Virus record (IMG/VR): IMGVR_UViG_3300021138_000060
Span: 1 to 41,585 of that record
Direction: 5' to 3' (one strand)
DNA: 41,585 nucleotides
Source of the DNA: a virus
The notes beneath the pieces were generated by a model, which saw only the letters and a list, made by a program, of their open reading frames with translations, was not told where the DNA came from and did no database searches. Positions 25,330 through 33,361 of the stretch are shown piece after piece; the first letter of the stretch is position 1; the number at the start of each line of letters is the position of its first letter. The translations under genes were made by a program, and so were the position numbers.

Positions 25330-25352
25330 TATTAAATCTTTGGAGATATATA

Positions 25353-25862
25353 ATGTCAGGAACTGTTCCATCAAATTTTCTCTCACCGATCAACTTCAAA
25401 TTTCAGATCAAGAGAGCACCAAACGTAAATTTCTTTATTCAGCAAGTCAATATTCCAGGTTTATCCCTACAGCCAATCGAAGTAAATAATCCTTTGATTA
25501 GAATTCCGTATGCCGGTGATCACGTTATGTATGAGGAACTTACCATTAATTTTAAGATTGATGAAAATCTTCAGAACTATCTTGAAATATTCAATTGGAT
25601 TAAAAGTGAGGGAAAACAAACTCAGGCTGAATATAATTCACTAGCATCCATGCCTATCTACTCGGGACAAGGATTGCGTTCGGAAATTTCACTGAATATT
25701 TTGACCAGCAAAAGAAATCCAAATTACGAAATTGTTTTTCATGACGCATTTCCAATAAATTTGTCATCACTCAATTTCAATTCGTCGCTGGAAGATATTA
25801 ATTACTTAGAAGCATCAGCACAATTCAGATATATAAGTTATGATATAAACAAAACTACTTGA
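25353..25862 (+). CDS. Tail-tube-like / baseplate-tube protein
   Basis: 169 residues from ATG 25353 (GGAG 10 nt before); a frame-open ATG at 25299 lies inside the terminator and is rejected. FKFQIKRAPNVNFFIQQVNI then PGLSLQPIEV and PYAGDHVMYEELTINFKID follow the fold pattern of tube proteins (gp19, gp48, gp54). The late promoter supports a structural role. It may be a tube-initiator or a second tube protein; it is not gp19 itself, which lies at 15885. Confidence 0.6.
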   Translation: MSGTVPSNFLSPINFKFQIKRAPNVNFFIQQVNIPGLSLQPIEVNNPLIRIPYAGDHVMYEELTINFKIDENLQNYLEIFNWIKSEGKQTQAEYNSLASMPIYSGQGLRSEISLNILTSKRNPNYEIVFHDAFPINLSSLNFNSSLEDINYLEASAQFRYISYDINKTT

Positions 25863-25887
25863 CTTTCGTAACAACTTCCTGTATAAT
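25859..25887 (+). promoter_or_regulatory. Sigma-70 promoter before uvsY
   Basis: TTGACT, 17 bp, TATAAT, overlapping the end of the tube-like gene. It marks the change from late to replication/recombination genes. Confidence 0.75.
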
Positions 25888-25913
25888 AAGCTTTATTAAA
25901 TGGGGAGTAAGTT

Positions 25914-26348
25914 ATGAAATTTGAAGATATTCTTACGGAATGGGAAAACGATAGTCAGATAGATAAAACGGAAATTGGTGACGAAAGCCTAAAGATTCCG
26001 AAGTTGCATTTTAAGTATTATAGAATTTATGTTGCCGAAAAGACTACGCTAAGAAATCTAGAAGCGCAACTAAAAGTGCTAAAACTCGATAAGCACGAAT
26101 TCTATACCCAAGGCCACACGGAAGAAACGAGAGCTAAGGGGTGGCAATTACCGGCAAAAGGTATGATACTAAAAACTGATCTTCACATGTATATGGAAGC
26201 CGATAAAGACATGATCGAGCTTTCATTAAAGATTGGTATGCAGCAGGAAAAAGTGGATGCTCTTGAAACGATAATCAAATCTCTAACGAACAGAGGTTAT
26301 TGGTTAAGAAACGCATTGGAGTGGGCAAAATTTGTTAATGGTGGATAA
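25914..26348 (+). CDS. uvsY: Recombination mediator UvsY
   Basis: 144 residues (T4: 137). KFEDILTEWENDSQIDKTEI, ... KIPKLHFKYYRIYVAEKTTL and the C-terminal IIKSLTNRGYWLRNALEWAK fit T4 UvsY. It loads the recombinase UvsX on gp32-coated single strands. It overlaps uvsW by 1 nt, the T4 pairing. Confidence 0.85.
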   Translation: MKFEDILTEWENDSQIDKTEIGDESLKIPKLHFKYYRIYVAEKTTLRNLEAQLKVLKLDKHEFYTQGHTEETRAKGWQLPAKGMILKTDLHMYMEADKDMIELSLKIGMQQEKVDALETIIKSLTNRGYWLRNALEWAKFVNGG

Positions 26349-27796
26349 TGACAGACACAATTACAGTCAAATATTATGATGAGACATATGCTAAGGTCAT
26401 ATGTGATCCTGGCATAGCTATGGAAATTAGTGATCATTACACCTTTGACGTTCCCGGCGCAAAATTCATGCCTAAATTCAAAAGTGGAATTTGGGACGGA
26501 AAGATACGCATATTCAATAGTATGAACCGTTTGTTATATGTTGGTCTCGTTGAAAGCCTGCGAGAATTCTGTGAAGCAAGAAATTACGATCTGGACCTTG
26601 ATGGAATGAAAGGTGACACAGAGTTTTCGTTGGTTCAATGCAACGAATTCATAAAGTGGCTGAAACCAAAACACAATCCAAGACCATATCAAATTGATGC
26701 TTTTCTTCATGCCGTAAGAAAACGTAGAGGATTGCTTCTTTCACCAACGTCTTCTGGTAAGTCTCTTATGATTTATATGCTCACCAGATATTACAATACA
26801 AAAACGTTGATCGTTGTTCCCACTGTTGGTCTAGTGCATCAAATGACTTCTGATTTTGTTGACTACGGGTATTCAGAAGAAAAAATCCATAAAATAATGG
26901 AAAACAGCAAAAAAGATTCAGATCGTCCGGTTATCATTTCAACATGGCAATCGATATACAAATTACCTAAGTCGTGGTTTGATCAATTTGATGTGGTTGT
27001 TGGTGATGAGGCTCATGGGTTTAAGGCCAAATCTCTAACAGATATTATGACGAAGCTGAATCAGTGTGAATATCGTTTTGGATTCACAGGAACTCTTGAT
27101 GGCACAGAAACAAACAAAATGATTCTTGAGGGTCTTTTCGGTCCCGTAAGAGTAGTCACCACAACTGCCGAACTTATTGAGCAAAAGTATGCCGCTGAAT
27201 TTAAGATCAAAGCTATCGTTTTAAAATATCCAGACGATATAAGACAGCAGATGGTCGGACTAAATTACCAAACCGAAATTGATTATATTGTTACAAGTAA
27301 AAAACGTAATAGATTTATCAAAAATTTGGCATTGTCTTTGGATGGCAACACGTTGTTACTTTTCCAATTTGTCGAAAAGCAAGGAAAAGACCTGTATAAA
27401 ATAATTAAGGAAAGCTGTGGTGATGATAGGAGTGTCTACTATATTTCTGGTGTTGTCAAGGGTGATGAACGTGAGAGAATTCGTAATATTCTTGAAACGG
27501 AAAAAAATGCTATTGTTGTTGGCTCATACGGTTGTTTGAGCACCGGTATTAACATTCCTAGTTTGCGTAATATTATATTCGCTAGTCCTTCAAAGGCACG
27601 AGTTAGAAATCTTCAATCAATTGGAAGAAGTTTACGTAAGTCTGCCACCAAAACTGATGCTGTTCTCTATGACATAGCTGATAATCTTTCTTGGGAAACT
27701 AATAGAAATTTTACGATGAACCATTTCGTTGAACGTATTAAGATATACAACGAAGAAAAGTTTCCATACAAGATATACAACGTAGATTTAACTTAA
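26348..27796 (+). CDS. uvsW: ATP-dependent DNA/RNA helicase UvsW
   Basis: 482 residues (T4: 503). SF2 motifs: Walker A SPTSSGKS (~132-139), DEAH (~220-223), FTGTLDG (motif III), and LQSIGRSLRK (motif VI). The N-terminal ~100 residues correspond to the small DNA-binding domain. UvsW resolves R-loops and branched DNA and helps the change from origin- to recombination-dependent replication. A leftward sigma-70 promoter just downstream would make RNA antisense to its 3' end. Confidence 0.93.
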   Translation: MTDTITVKYYDETYAKVICDPGIAMEISDHYTFDVPGAKFMPKFKSGIWDGKIRIFNSMNRLLYVGLVESLREFCEARNYDLDLDGMKGDTEFSLVQCNEFIKWLKPKHNPRPYQIDAFLHAVRKRRGLLLSPTSSGKSLMIYMLTRYYNTKTLIVVPTVGLVHQMTSDFVDYGYSEEKIHKIMENSKKDSDRPVIISTWQSIYKLPKSWFDQFDVVVGDEAHGFKAKSLTDIMTKLNQCEYRFGFTGTLDGTETNKMILEGLFGPVRVVTTTAELIEQKYAAEFKIKAIVLKYPDDIRQQMVGLNYQTEIDYIVTSKKRNRFIKNLALSLDGNTLLLFQFVEKQGKDLYKIIKESCGDDRSVYYISGVVKGDERERIRNILETEKNAIVVGSYGCLSTGINIPSLRNIIFASPSKARVRNLQSIGRSLRKSATKTDAVLYDIADNLSWETNRNFTMNHFVERIKIYNEEKFPYKIYNVDLT

Positions 27797-27818
27797 TATT
27801 CATCATAATCACATAATG

Positions 27819-27847
27819 ATTATACCACCACAGAATGAGGCTGTCAA
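27819..27847 (-). promoter_or_regulatory. Consensus sigma-70 promoter antisense to uvsW
   Basis: On the minus strand, TTGACA (27847-27842), 17 bp, TATAAT (27824-27819). A start near 27812 would send RNA leftward through the uvsW 3' end. The -35 box lies within the ribosome site/start region of gene 55, so use of this promoter could also interfere with it. A near-copy is at 3391-3444. Confidence 0.6.
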
Positions 27848-27848
27848 C

Positions 27849-28421
27849 ATGAAAAATGCGAAGACCACCAAAAAGCGTCACTACGTCAATAATGCTGATT
27901 TTTATCGAGCACTTGTAGATTATCGTGCCAGTCTTGCGGTTGATAAGAATACCCGAATTCCTGATTACATAGGTGATTGTTTCACTGAAATCAGCAAACG
28001 TCTATCCACCAAACCAAATTTCATTGCATATAGCTATCGTGAAGATATGATTGGTGATGCCATCGAAAATTGTGTTATGTCCGTTATGGGATTTGACCCG
28101 GCCAAAGGTGAGAATCCGTTTGCATATTTTACGCAGATTGCTTGGAATGCCATGATCCGTAGAATTAACAAGGAGAAGAAACAAACATATTTAAAGTATA
28201 AAAATATGCAGCATATGCACTTAACTTCTGATGACAATGGAGAATTGCATTTGGCGCATGACGAAATAGCCAACGAAATCATAAACAGCTTTGAAAATAA
28301 GTTGACAAAGACACCAAAAAAGACTATAAGGGGAATCGATAATCTTGTGGTTCCCGAAGATATTTTAGAAAAGGAACTAGAAGATGAACCAGAAACATTT
28401 GATCCCAGCGATAGTCATTGA
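27849..28421 (+). CDS. gp55: Late-transcription sigma factor gp55
   Basis: 190 residues from ATG 27849 with GAGG 8 nt before; an ATG at 27816 is in frame but lies in the promoter element. YIGDCFTEISKRLSTKPNF, REDMIGDAIENCVMSVMGFD then PFAYFTQIAWNAMIRRINKE correspond to the sigma region-2-like core of T4 gp55. It directs host RNA polymerase to the TATAAATA promoters seen through this window. The acidic C-terminus is where T4 gp55 contacts the polymerase/clamp machinery. Confidence 0.9.
   Translation: MKNAKTTKKRHYVNNADFYRALVDYRASLAVDKNTRIPDYIGDCFTEISKRLSTKPNFIAYSYREDMIGDAIENCVMSVMGFDPAKGENPFAYFTQIAWNAMIRRINKEKKQTYLKYKNMQHMHLTSDDNGELHLAHDEIANEIINSFENKLTKTPKKTIRGIDNLVVPEDILEKELEDEPETFDPSDSH
28302..28330 (+). 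promoter_or_regulatory. Possible internal sigma-70 promoter in gene 55
   Basis: TTGACA, 17 bp, TATAAG. It would drive the small gene at 28384 and genes 47 and 46. Inside a coding region chance matches are possible. Confidence 0.4.
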
Positions 28422-28554
28422 CTGCGTTGAATCTATGAACAACCGCCAGCTTAATATCAACGTTCGAAACAATTTTGAAGATCGCGTCAAAGCCATTAGA
28501 GATTATTGTGATGACGAACTTAAAAAGATGGCATTCACAAAACGAGGAAAATAA
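28384..28554 (+). CDS. Small protein between gp55 and gp47
   Basis: 56 residues beginning MNQKHLIPAIVIDCVESMNN. It overlaps the end of gene 55 by 38 nt in another frame and its stop shares bases with the gp47 start (TAATG). AAGGA ends about 8 nt before ATG 28384. The C-terminus is helical and charged (AIRDYCDDELKKMAFTKRG). Translational coupling on both sides and a good ribosome site support it as real; function unknown. Confidence 0.65.
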   Translation: MNQKHLIPAIVIDCVESMNNRQLNINVRNNFEDRVKAIRDYCDDELKKMAFTKRGK

Positions 28555-29627
28555 TGAAGATTGCGCTTATTTGCGATACCCATTGGGGCGTTAGGGGAGA
28601 TAATATTGCCTTTTTGGATAACAACAAAAAGTTCTTGGATAACGTGTTCTTTCCGACCATCGATGAAAATAAAATTGAAACAATTATACATCTTGGTGAT
28701 TTGGTAGATCGTCGTAAGTATATTAATATTCAAACAGCCAAACGTTTGCGTGAAGATTTTATTGACCCCATCGCAAAACTCGGAATCGATTACCATCAGA
28801 TTTTGGGCAATCACGATATATTTTTCAAAAATACAACGTCAGTAAATGCCGTCCAAGAACTTTGTTGTCCTGGAATGGATTCGCCTCGCTTTCATGTTTA
28901 CGATAAAGCAACAGAAGTGATTTTTGATGACACAAAGTTTCTGTTTGTTCCCTGGATATGTGCGGAAAACAAAGATGACACGTTCGAAAAAATTAACAAT
29001 ACGACTGCTCAAATCTGTCTTGGGCATCTCGAATTACGCGGCTTTCAGATGTTTAAGGGTAACGTCTCGACTCATGGCGATGATGCAAACATTTTTAGTC
29101 AGAAGTTTGATATTACTTGTTCTGGTCATTACCATCATCGTTCAAATGATGCTGGTGTTCATTATCTTGGTAGCCACGGTCAGTTTACTTGGTCGGATTA
29201 TGGAGATTCTAGGGGTTTCCATATCTTAGACACCAAAACAAGGGAATTGACTTTTATCGAGAACCCATATAGAATGTTCATGAAAGCGTTCTATGATGAC
29301 AGCAACTGCACCTCTGATGAACTACTGAATTGTGATTTCAGTGCCTTTAACGGTGTGCTATGCAAAATCGTTGTTCGTAATAAAACCAATCCTTACTGGT
29401 TTGATATGTTTTGTGAAAAAGTCGAAAAGGCCGGTGCTTTGGATATTCAGATTGTTGAAGATCATTTGAATCTAGACCTACAAGAAGAATCTGATATTGC
29501 CGAAGATATCGAAAACACTATCGACATTTTTCGTAATCATATCAATGATATATCTGGTTCTGTCAATAAGCAAAAACTTGAAGACGTAATGATTAACCTC
29601 TATCGTGAAGCGGCAACACTTGAATGA
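28554..29627 (+). CDS. gp47: Recombination nuclease subunit gp47 (SbcD/Mre11 family)
   Basis: 357 residues (T4: 339). Phosphodiesterase motifs in order: CDTHWG (8-13), GDLVDRR (48-54), GNHD (85-88), then LGHLE and GHYHHRS with the metal-binding His. Together with gp46 it resects DNA ends to start recombination-dependent replication. ATGA overlap with gp46. Confidence 0.95.
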   Translation: MKIALICDTHWGVRGDNIAFLDNNKKFLDNVFFPTIDENKIETIIHLGDLVDRRKYINIQTAKRLREDFIDPIAKLGIDYHQILGNHDIFFKNTTSVNAVQELCCPGMDSPRFHVYDKATEVIFDDTKFLFVPWICAENKDDTFEKINNTTAQICLGHLELRGFQMFKGNVSTHGDDANIFSQKFDITCSGHYHHRSNDAGVHYLGSHGQFTWSDYGDSRGFHILDTKTRELTFIENPYRMFMKAFYDDSNCTSDELLNCDFSAFNGVLCKIVVRNKTNPYWFDMFCEKVEKAGALDIQIVEDHLNLDLQEESDIAEDIENTIDIFRNHINDISGSVNKQKLEDVMINLYREAATLE

Positions 29628-31339
29628 ATATTGAATTTAAATTTATTCGTTGGAAGAATTTTCTTTCTACGGGAAATATTTTCACAGAAATTGATCTAAG
29701 CAAAGCAGGGACCACACTCATTGTTGGTGAAAATGGTTCCGGTAAGTCAACTATGCTGGATGCGTTGACCTTTGGTTTGTTTGGTAAGCCTTTTCGTAAT
29801 ATCAATAAAGGCCAGCTAGTAAATTCTATCACACGTAAAGATGCTGTAGTTGAGATCGAATTTTGGTCTGGTTCAAACATCTATCGTATCGTTCGTGGTA
29901 TAAAGCCTAATATCTTTGAGGTATACTGCAACGAAAAACTGATGAACCAAGATGCCGAGATGAAAGATTATCAGGCAATTCTTGAAAAACAAATCCTCAA
30001 AATCAATTTCAAATCATTCTGTCAGGTTGTTGTTCTTGGGTCCGCTTCGTTTGTTCCGTTTATGCAACTTACAGGTCCAAACCGTAGAGCCATCATCGAA
30101 GACCTTCTTGATCTTGAAATTTTTACCAAAATGAATGTTTTGCTTAAGGAACAAATTCAGCAAAACGAAAAAGATGTTCAAGAAACCGAAAATGATAAAA
30201 AGGTAGTCAAGACCAAGATTGATATGGTCCATCAATATCTTAAAGAAATTCGCTCCAAGAATGATGAATTTATCAAAAATAAGCAATCGGTAATCGATGA
30301 ATATACGGCTCATATTGAAACAGATAAGCATGAACTAGAAACTTTACAAAAACAAATTGATGAACTGGTCTCTCAAAGAGAAGATAAAGTTCACATCGAT
30401 AACGATTTAAATAAGCTTCGTGATTACCGCACCAAGTCTATGAATAATCGAGATATTTTAAAGAAAGAAATCTCCTTCTTCAAAAAACATGAAAATTGCC
30501 CAACGTGCTCACAGGGTATTGAACCTTCTTTTGCAGCCGAAATTGTGCAGGATAGACAAGCTAAAATTGATAAAATTGACAAAGCAATGATTAAATGGGA
30601 AGACGCTAACAATAAAGTCAGAGAACGTGCAGTAAAACACAGTGAAATTAGTGACAAACTTTATGCCGTAAATTCTCTTTTTGTGGAAGTTCAAAATTCG
30701 ATCAAACACTACAAGTCAATTTGTGTGTCTGCTCAAAACGAAATTGATAACGCAAAAAAATCGGTAAAGCAAACAACTGAAACGAAAATTGCCGATCTCG
30801 AAAAAGACTTAACCACTATTGAAAATAAATTCAATACTCTACAGGAAGATCGTCAAGTGCTGGCCGCTGCTGCTCTTATGTTAAAGGACGGTGGTATCAA
30901 AACAAAGATCATCAACCAATATATTCCGGTTATCAACAAATTGGTCAACAAGTATCTAGCAATGATGGATTTTTTTGTTAGCTTTGAAATGAACAGTGAA
31001 TTTCAAGAAAGCATCAAATCAAGATACCGCGATGATTTTAGTTATGCATCATTCTCTGAGGGTGAAAAACAAAAAATTGATTTGGCCTTGTTGTTCACAT
31101 GGAGAGCAGTAGCCAAACTTCGTAACTCAGTCAGCACTAACTTGTTGATTTTGGATGAGGTTTTTGATAGTTCATTAGACTCATCAGGGACAGATCAACT
31201 TATGGTTATCATCCAATCACTCGCAGCCGATAACAGTATGTTCGTTATATCACATAAGGAACAAATGAATGACAAGTTCAGTAATATCATTCGGTTCACG
31301 AAACACAAAAATTTCTCTAAGATGGAATCCGCAGCATGA
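29624..31339 (+). CDS. gp46: Recombination ATPase subunit gp46 (SbcC/Rad50 family)
   Basis: 571 residues (T4: 560). Walker A GENGSGKST (35-43), long coiled coil with the zinc hook CPTC (292-295) in the middle, ABC signature SFSEGEKQKIDLALLF and Walker B LLILDEVFDSSLD near the C-terminus. Partner of gp47. All catalytic features are intact. The stop overlaps the next gene (ATGA). Confidence 0.96.
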   Translation: MNIEFKFIRWKNFLSTGNIFTEIDLSKAGTTLIVGENGSGKSTMLDALTFGLFGKPFRNINKGQLVNSITRKDAVVEIEFWSGSNIYRIVRGIKPNIFEVYCNEKLMNQDAEMKDYQAILEKQILKINFKSFCQVVVLGSASFVPFMQLTGPNRRAIIEDLLDLEIFTKMNVLLKEQIQQNEKDVQETENDKKVVKTKIDMVHQYLKEIRSKNDEFIKNKQSVIDEYTAHIETDKHELETLQKQIDELVSQREDKVHIDNDLNKLRDYRTKSMNNRDILKKEISFFKKHENCPTCSQGIEPSFAAEIVQDRQAKIDKIDKAMIKWEDANNKVRERAVKHSEISDKLYAVNSLFVEVQNSIKHYKSICVSAQNEIDNAKKSVKQTTETKIADLEKDLTTIENKFNTLQEDRQVLAAAALMLKDGGIKTKIINQYIPVINKLVNKYLAMMDFFVSFEMNSEFQESIKSRYRDDFSYASFSEGEKQKIDLALLFTWRAVAKLRNSVSTNLLILDEVFDSSLDSSGTDQLMVIIQSLAADNSMFVISHKEQMNDKFSNIIRFTKHKNFSKMESAA

Positions 31340-31821
31340 CACAAAAATTTACCTTTCTAAAAGAAAAAAGTAATAACTTTGATTTTAAAGACCCACCGTG
31401 CGATCCTATTGAATTTGCTCAGGAACTTGTTAAAGTCATGTATGAGTATGGGGGAATTACATTAGCGGCACCACAAATGGGTTTACCATATCGAGTTTTT
31501 GCAATGCGTGGTGAACCCCAAAATTTCGTATGCTTCAACCCGCGTATTGTTATGCCCAGCGCAGAAACTATCATTCTTGAAGAAAAAAGCTTGACATGGC
31601 CTGGATTATCGGTTAAGATACGCAGACCTAGACATATTAAGGTTCGATTCGCTACTCCGAATAGCGAGGTCAGAACCGAGACATATACAGGTTTGACGGC
31701 CCGAGCTTTTCTACAAAGTATGGACTTTCTAGATGGTTATGAGTTTTATCGTCATGCTAATCCTATCCACCGTGAACAAGCTTTTCGTAAATCAAAACAA
31801 TGGGAAAGACAACATAAGTGA
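31336..31821 (+). CDS. Peptide deformylase homologue lacking active-site residues (pseudoenzyme)
   Basis: 161 residues. Motif 1 is kept (GGITLAAPQMG, 39-49). Motif 2, normally EGCLS, is EKSLT (83-87), so the metal-binding Cys is Ser85. Motif 3, normally HExDH, is QSMDF (127-131): both metal-binding His and the catalytic Glu are gone, while the following LDG is kept. It therefore cannot bind iron/zinc in the usual way. The fold is likely retained. Active phage deformylases are known in cyanophages; here another role such as binding nascent chains or host deformylase interference is conceivable but speculative. Coupled to gp46 and to the next gene. Confidence 0.8.
   Translation: MTQKFTFLKEKSNNFDFKDPPCDPIEFAQELVKVMYEYGGITLAAPQMGLPYRVFAMRGEPQNFVCFNPRIVMPSAETIILEEKSLTWPGLSVKIRRPRHIKVRFATPNSEVRTETYTGLTARAFLQSMDFLDGYEFYRHANPIHREQAFRKSKQWERQHK
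31591..31619 (+). promoter_or_regulatory. Possible internal sigma-70 promoter
   Basis: TTGACA, 17 bp, TAAGAT, inside the deformylase-like gene; it would serve the nucleotide-metabolism genes from 31818. Confidence 0.35.
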
Positions 31822-32354
31822 ACATCTTTTTTACTGATACCAATCCTGATTTAGCTGCACAATCACTAGTTGATAAGCATGTAGTGAAAATGATTTTGGA
31901 GTCAGCCCAACTTCTATCAACTGCTCATCGTGTTCTTGATGGTGAGCAGTTTATCGGTAAAACTAAAACAAATCGCAATGTTCAGCGATGGATACTAAGA
32001 GATGAACGCGAAAATGTGTTGTATGCGGCTACCCACGTCAACCATCCTTCTGCTGTATGGTGCCGTGAATCTATCGGTAATTATAATTGGCTCGTAGAAC
32101 ATTTCTTTGCTTTGTGCATGGAATATAATGTTCGCTACAACAAAACCCATAAATGCTATGATATGGGCTTCCTTCTACAATCACCACCTCTGAACCTCAA
32201 GAATTGGGATATGACACCTATACCTTCATGTATGGATGCGCAATACATCATTAGTGATGATCCCGTTATTAACTACCGTAACTACTACAAGGTGGGCAAA
32301 GCTTCGCTACACTCTTGGAAAAATCGTCAACCCCCAACATGGATCACACAATGA
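31818..32354 (+). CDS. Conserved phage protein of the DKHVVKMILE family, unknown
   Basis: 178 residues, starting at GTG 31818 that overlaps the previous stop (GTGA). LAAQSLVDKHVVKMILESAQ then LLSTAHRVL, VNHPSAVWCRES, NYNWLVEHFFALCMEYNVRY and HSWKNRQPPTW are strongly conserved landmarks I recognise from many phage proteins of unknown role; the conserved His, Lys and Glu residues suggest an enzyme. No assigned activity. Confidence 0.65.
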   Translation: MNIFFTDTNPDLAAQSLVDKHVVKMILESAQLLSTAHRVLDGEQFIGKTKTNRNVQRWILRDERENVLYAATHVNHPSAVWCRESIGNYNWLVEHFFALCMEYNVRYNKTHKCYDMGFLLQSPPLNLKNWDMTPIPSCMDAQYIISDDPVINYRNYYKVGKASLHSWKNRQPPTWITQ

Positions 32355-32575
32355 ATGAAATCGACAACGGAGAAACAGTAAACAAACAAATCGAAGTAAT
32401 GATGAGTAATATCGACAGTCTCATCATGATGTGCGATAACCCTTACCAATTGCTCATGCTGGCGTCGTCTATGCTTTCATCAGCAAAGCACATTTATGAA
32501 ACAACACTTGGTCCTGAAAATGCCAAGATTATTATGACAGAAGTAGCTGAAGGAAAACATGATGCCAAAGAGTAA
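32351..32575 (+). CDS. Small helical protein, unknown
   Basis: 74 residues from ATG 32351, overlapping the previous stop (ATGA). All-helical and Met-rich (MMSNIDSLIMMCDNPYQLLM). It overlaps the MazG-like gene by 14 nt. Position in a coupled chain of genes supports translation; function unknown. Confidence 0.6.
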   Translation: MNEIDNGETVNKQIEVMMSNIDSLIMMCDNPYQLLMLASSMLSSAKHIYETTLGPENAKIIMTEVAEGKHDAKE

Positions 32576-32945
32576 AAAAACAGAATTTTCGCTCACGACA
32601 GCAGAAGTAAAGTCACTTCGTGGTGTTCAGGAAAAATTGCATAATCAATCCGTAAATATGGGGTGGCATAAGAAGCCCCGCGAAATCGGAACTTTGATTG
32701 CTTTGTGCCACTCAGAACTTTCAGAAGCACTTGAAGGTGCGCGTAAGGGTTTGATGGATGATCATCTCACCGAACGACAAATGATTGAGGTAGAACTTGC
32801 TGACTGTATTATCCGCATACTGGACCTTGGTGGGTCGCTTAACCTTGATATCGCTGGCGCAATTGCAGAAAAACATGACTACAATGCACACAGAGAAGAT
32901 CACCAACTTGCAAACAGAGAAAAGGCAGGAGGTAAAACATTCTGA
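32562..32945 (+). CDS. MazG-like nucleotide pyrophosphohydrolase
   Basis: 127 residues from the second of two adjacent ATG codons (32559/32562; AAGGA suits the second). ELSEALEGARKG supplies the E-x-x-E helix and VELADCIIRILDL the second metal-binding E-x-x-D helix of the all-alpha NTP pyrophosphatase (MazG) superfamily. Phage MazG proteins hydrolyse non-canonical or excess NTPs. It overlaps the next gene by 1 nt. Confidence 0.8.
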   Translation: MPKSKKTEFSLTTAEVKSLRGVQEKLHNQSVNMGWHKKPREIGTLIALCHSELSEALEGARKGLMDDHLTERQMIEVELADCIIRILDLGGSLNLDIAGAIAEKHDYNAHREDHQLANREKAGGKTF

Positions 32946-33361
32946 TGAGTAGAGTAATTAATGGTGGAAACATCAATCCTATTCCAGATACAACTGTATT
33001 TAATCCTGCGATAGATATATCACAAAATTATATACATAGTTTACAAGTTAAAAACTCGAACAAAATTGTTGGTCCTACCATTTCGCCAACGTATAAATAC
33101 AAAGAAGCAACCATTCTTGAAGATATGCTTGAATATGTGAACAAAACATATGGAGAGCACTACAAGAAAGAAAATATCGAATGCCTTGACGCATGGATTG
33201 CTCGTGGAACTGCTGCTACTACGTGTGTTGATACTGCCGAAAAGTATCTCTGGCGTTATGGTTCCAAAGAAGGCAAAAACAAAAAAGACCTAATGAAAGC
33301 AATGCATTATATTATGCTGACGCTTTATATCGATCATTATAGAAAAGAAGGTGAAATATAA
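32945..33361 (+). CDS. DUF3310-like protein
   Basis: 138 residues. The C-terminal half, ATTCVDTAEKYLWRYGSKEG then KNKKDLMKAMHYIMLTLYID, matches the conserved K-Y-L-x-R-x-G-x-K ... D-L-x-K-A core of the small phage DUF3310 family, often annotated as nucleotide-kinase-like. The N-terminal ~50 residues are unstructured. The stop overlaps the start of the next gene (TAATG). Confidence 0.65.
   Translation: MSRVINGGNINPIPDTTVFNPAIDISQNYIHSLQVKNSNKIVGPTISPTYKYKEATILEDMLEYVNKTYGEHYKKENIECLDAWIARGTAATTCVDTAEKYLWRYGSKEGKNKKDLMKAMHYIMLTLYIDHYRKEGEI

Noticed and set aside
25299-25352. Upstream extension of the tube-like gene from ATG 25299
   Set aside because: The extension falls in the terminator and before the late promoter; ATG 25353 has a GGAG site.
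29247-29275. TTGACT-17-TAGAAT inside gene 47
   Set aside because: Both boxes have a mismatch and it lies inside a coding region with no gene start nearby; likely chance.
31640-31665. GGTTCGATTC, resembling a tRNA T-arm
   Set aside because: It lies in the coding frame of the deformylase-like gene and no cloverleaf can be formed around it.
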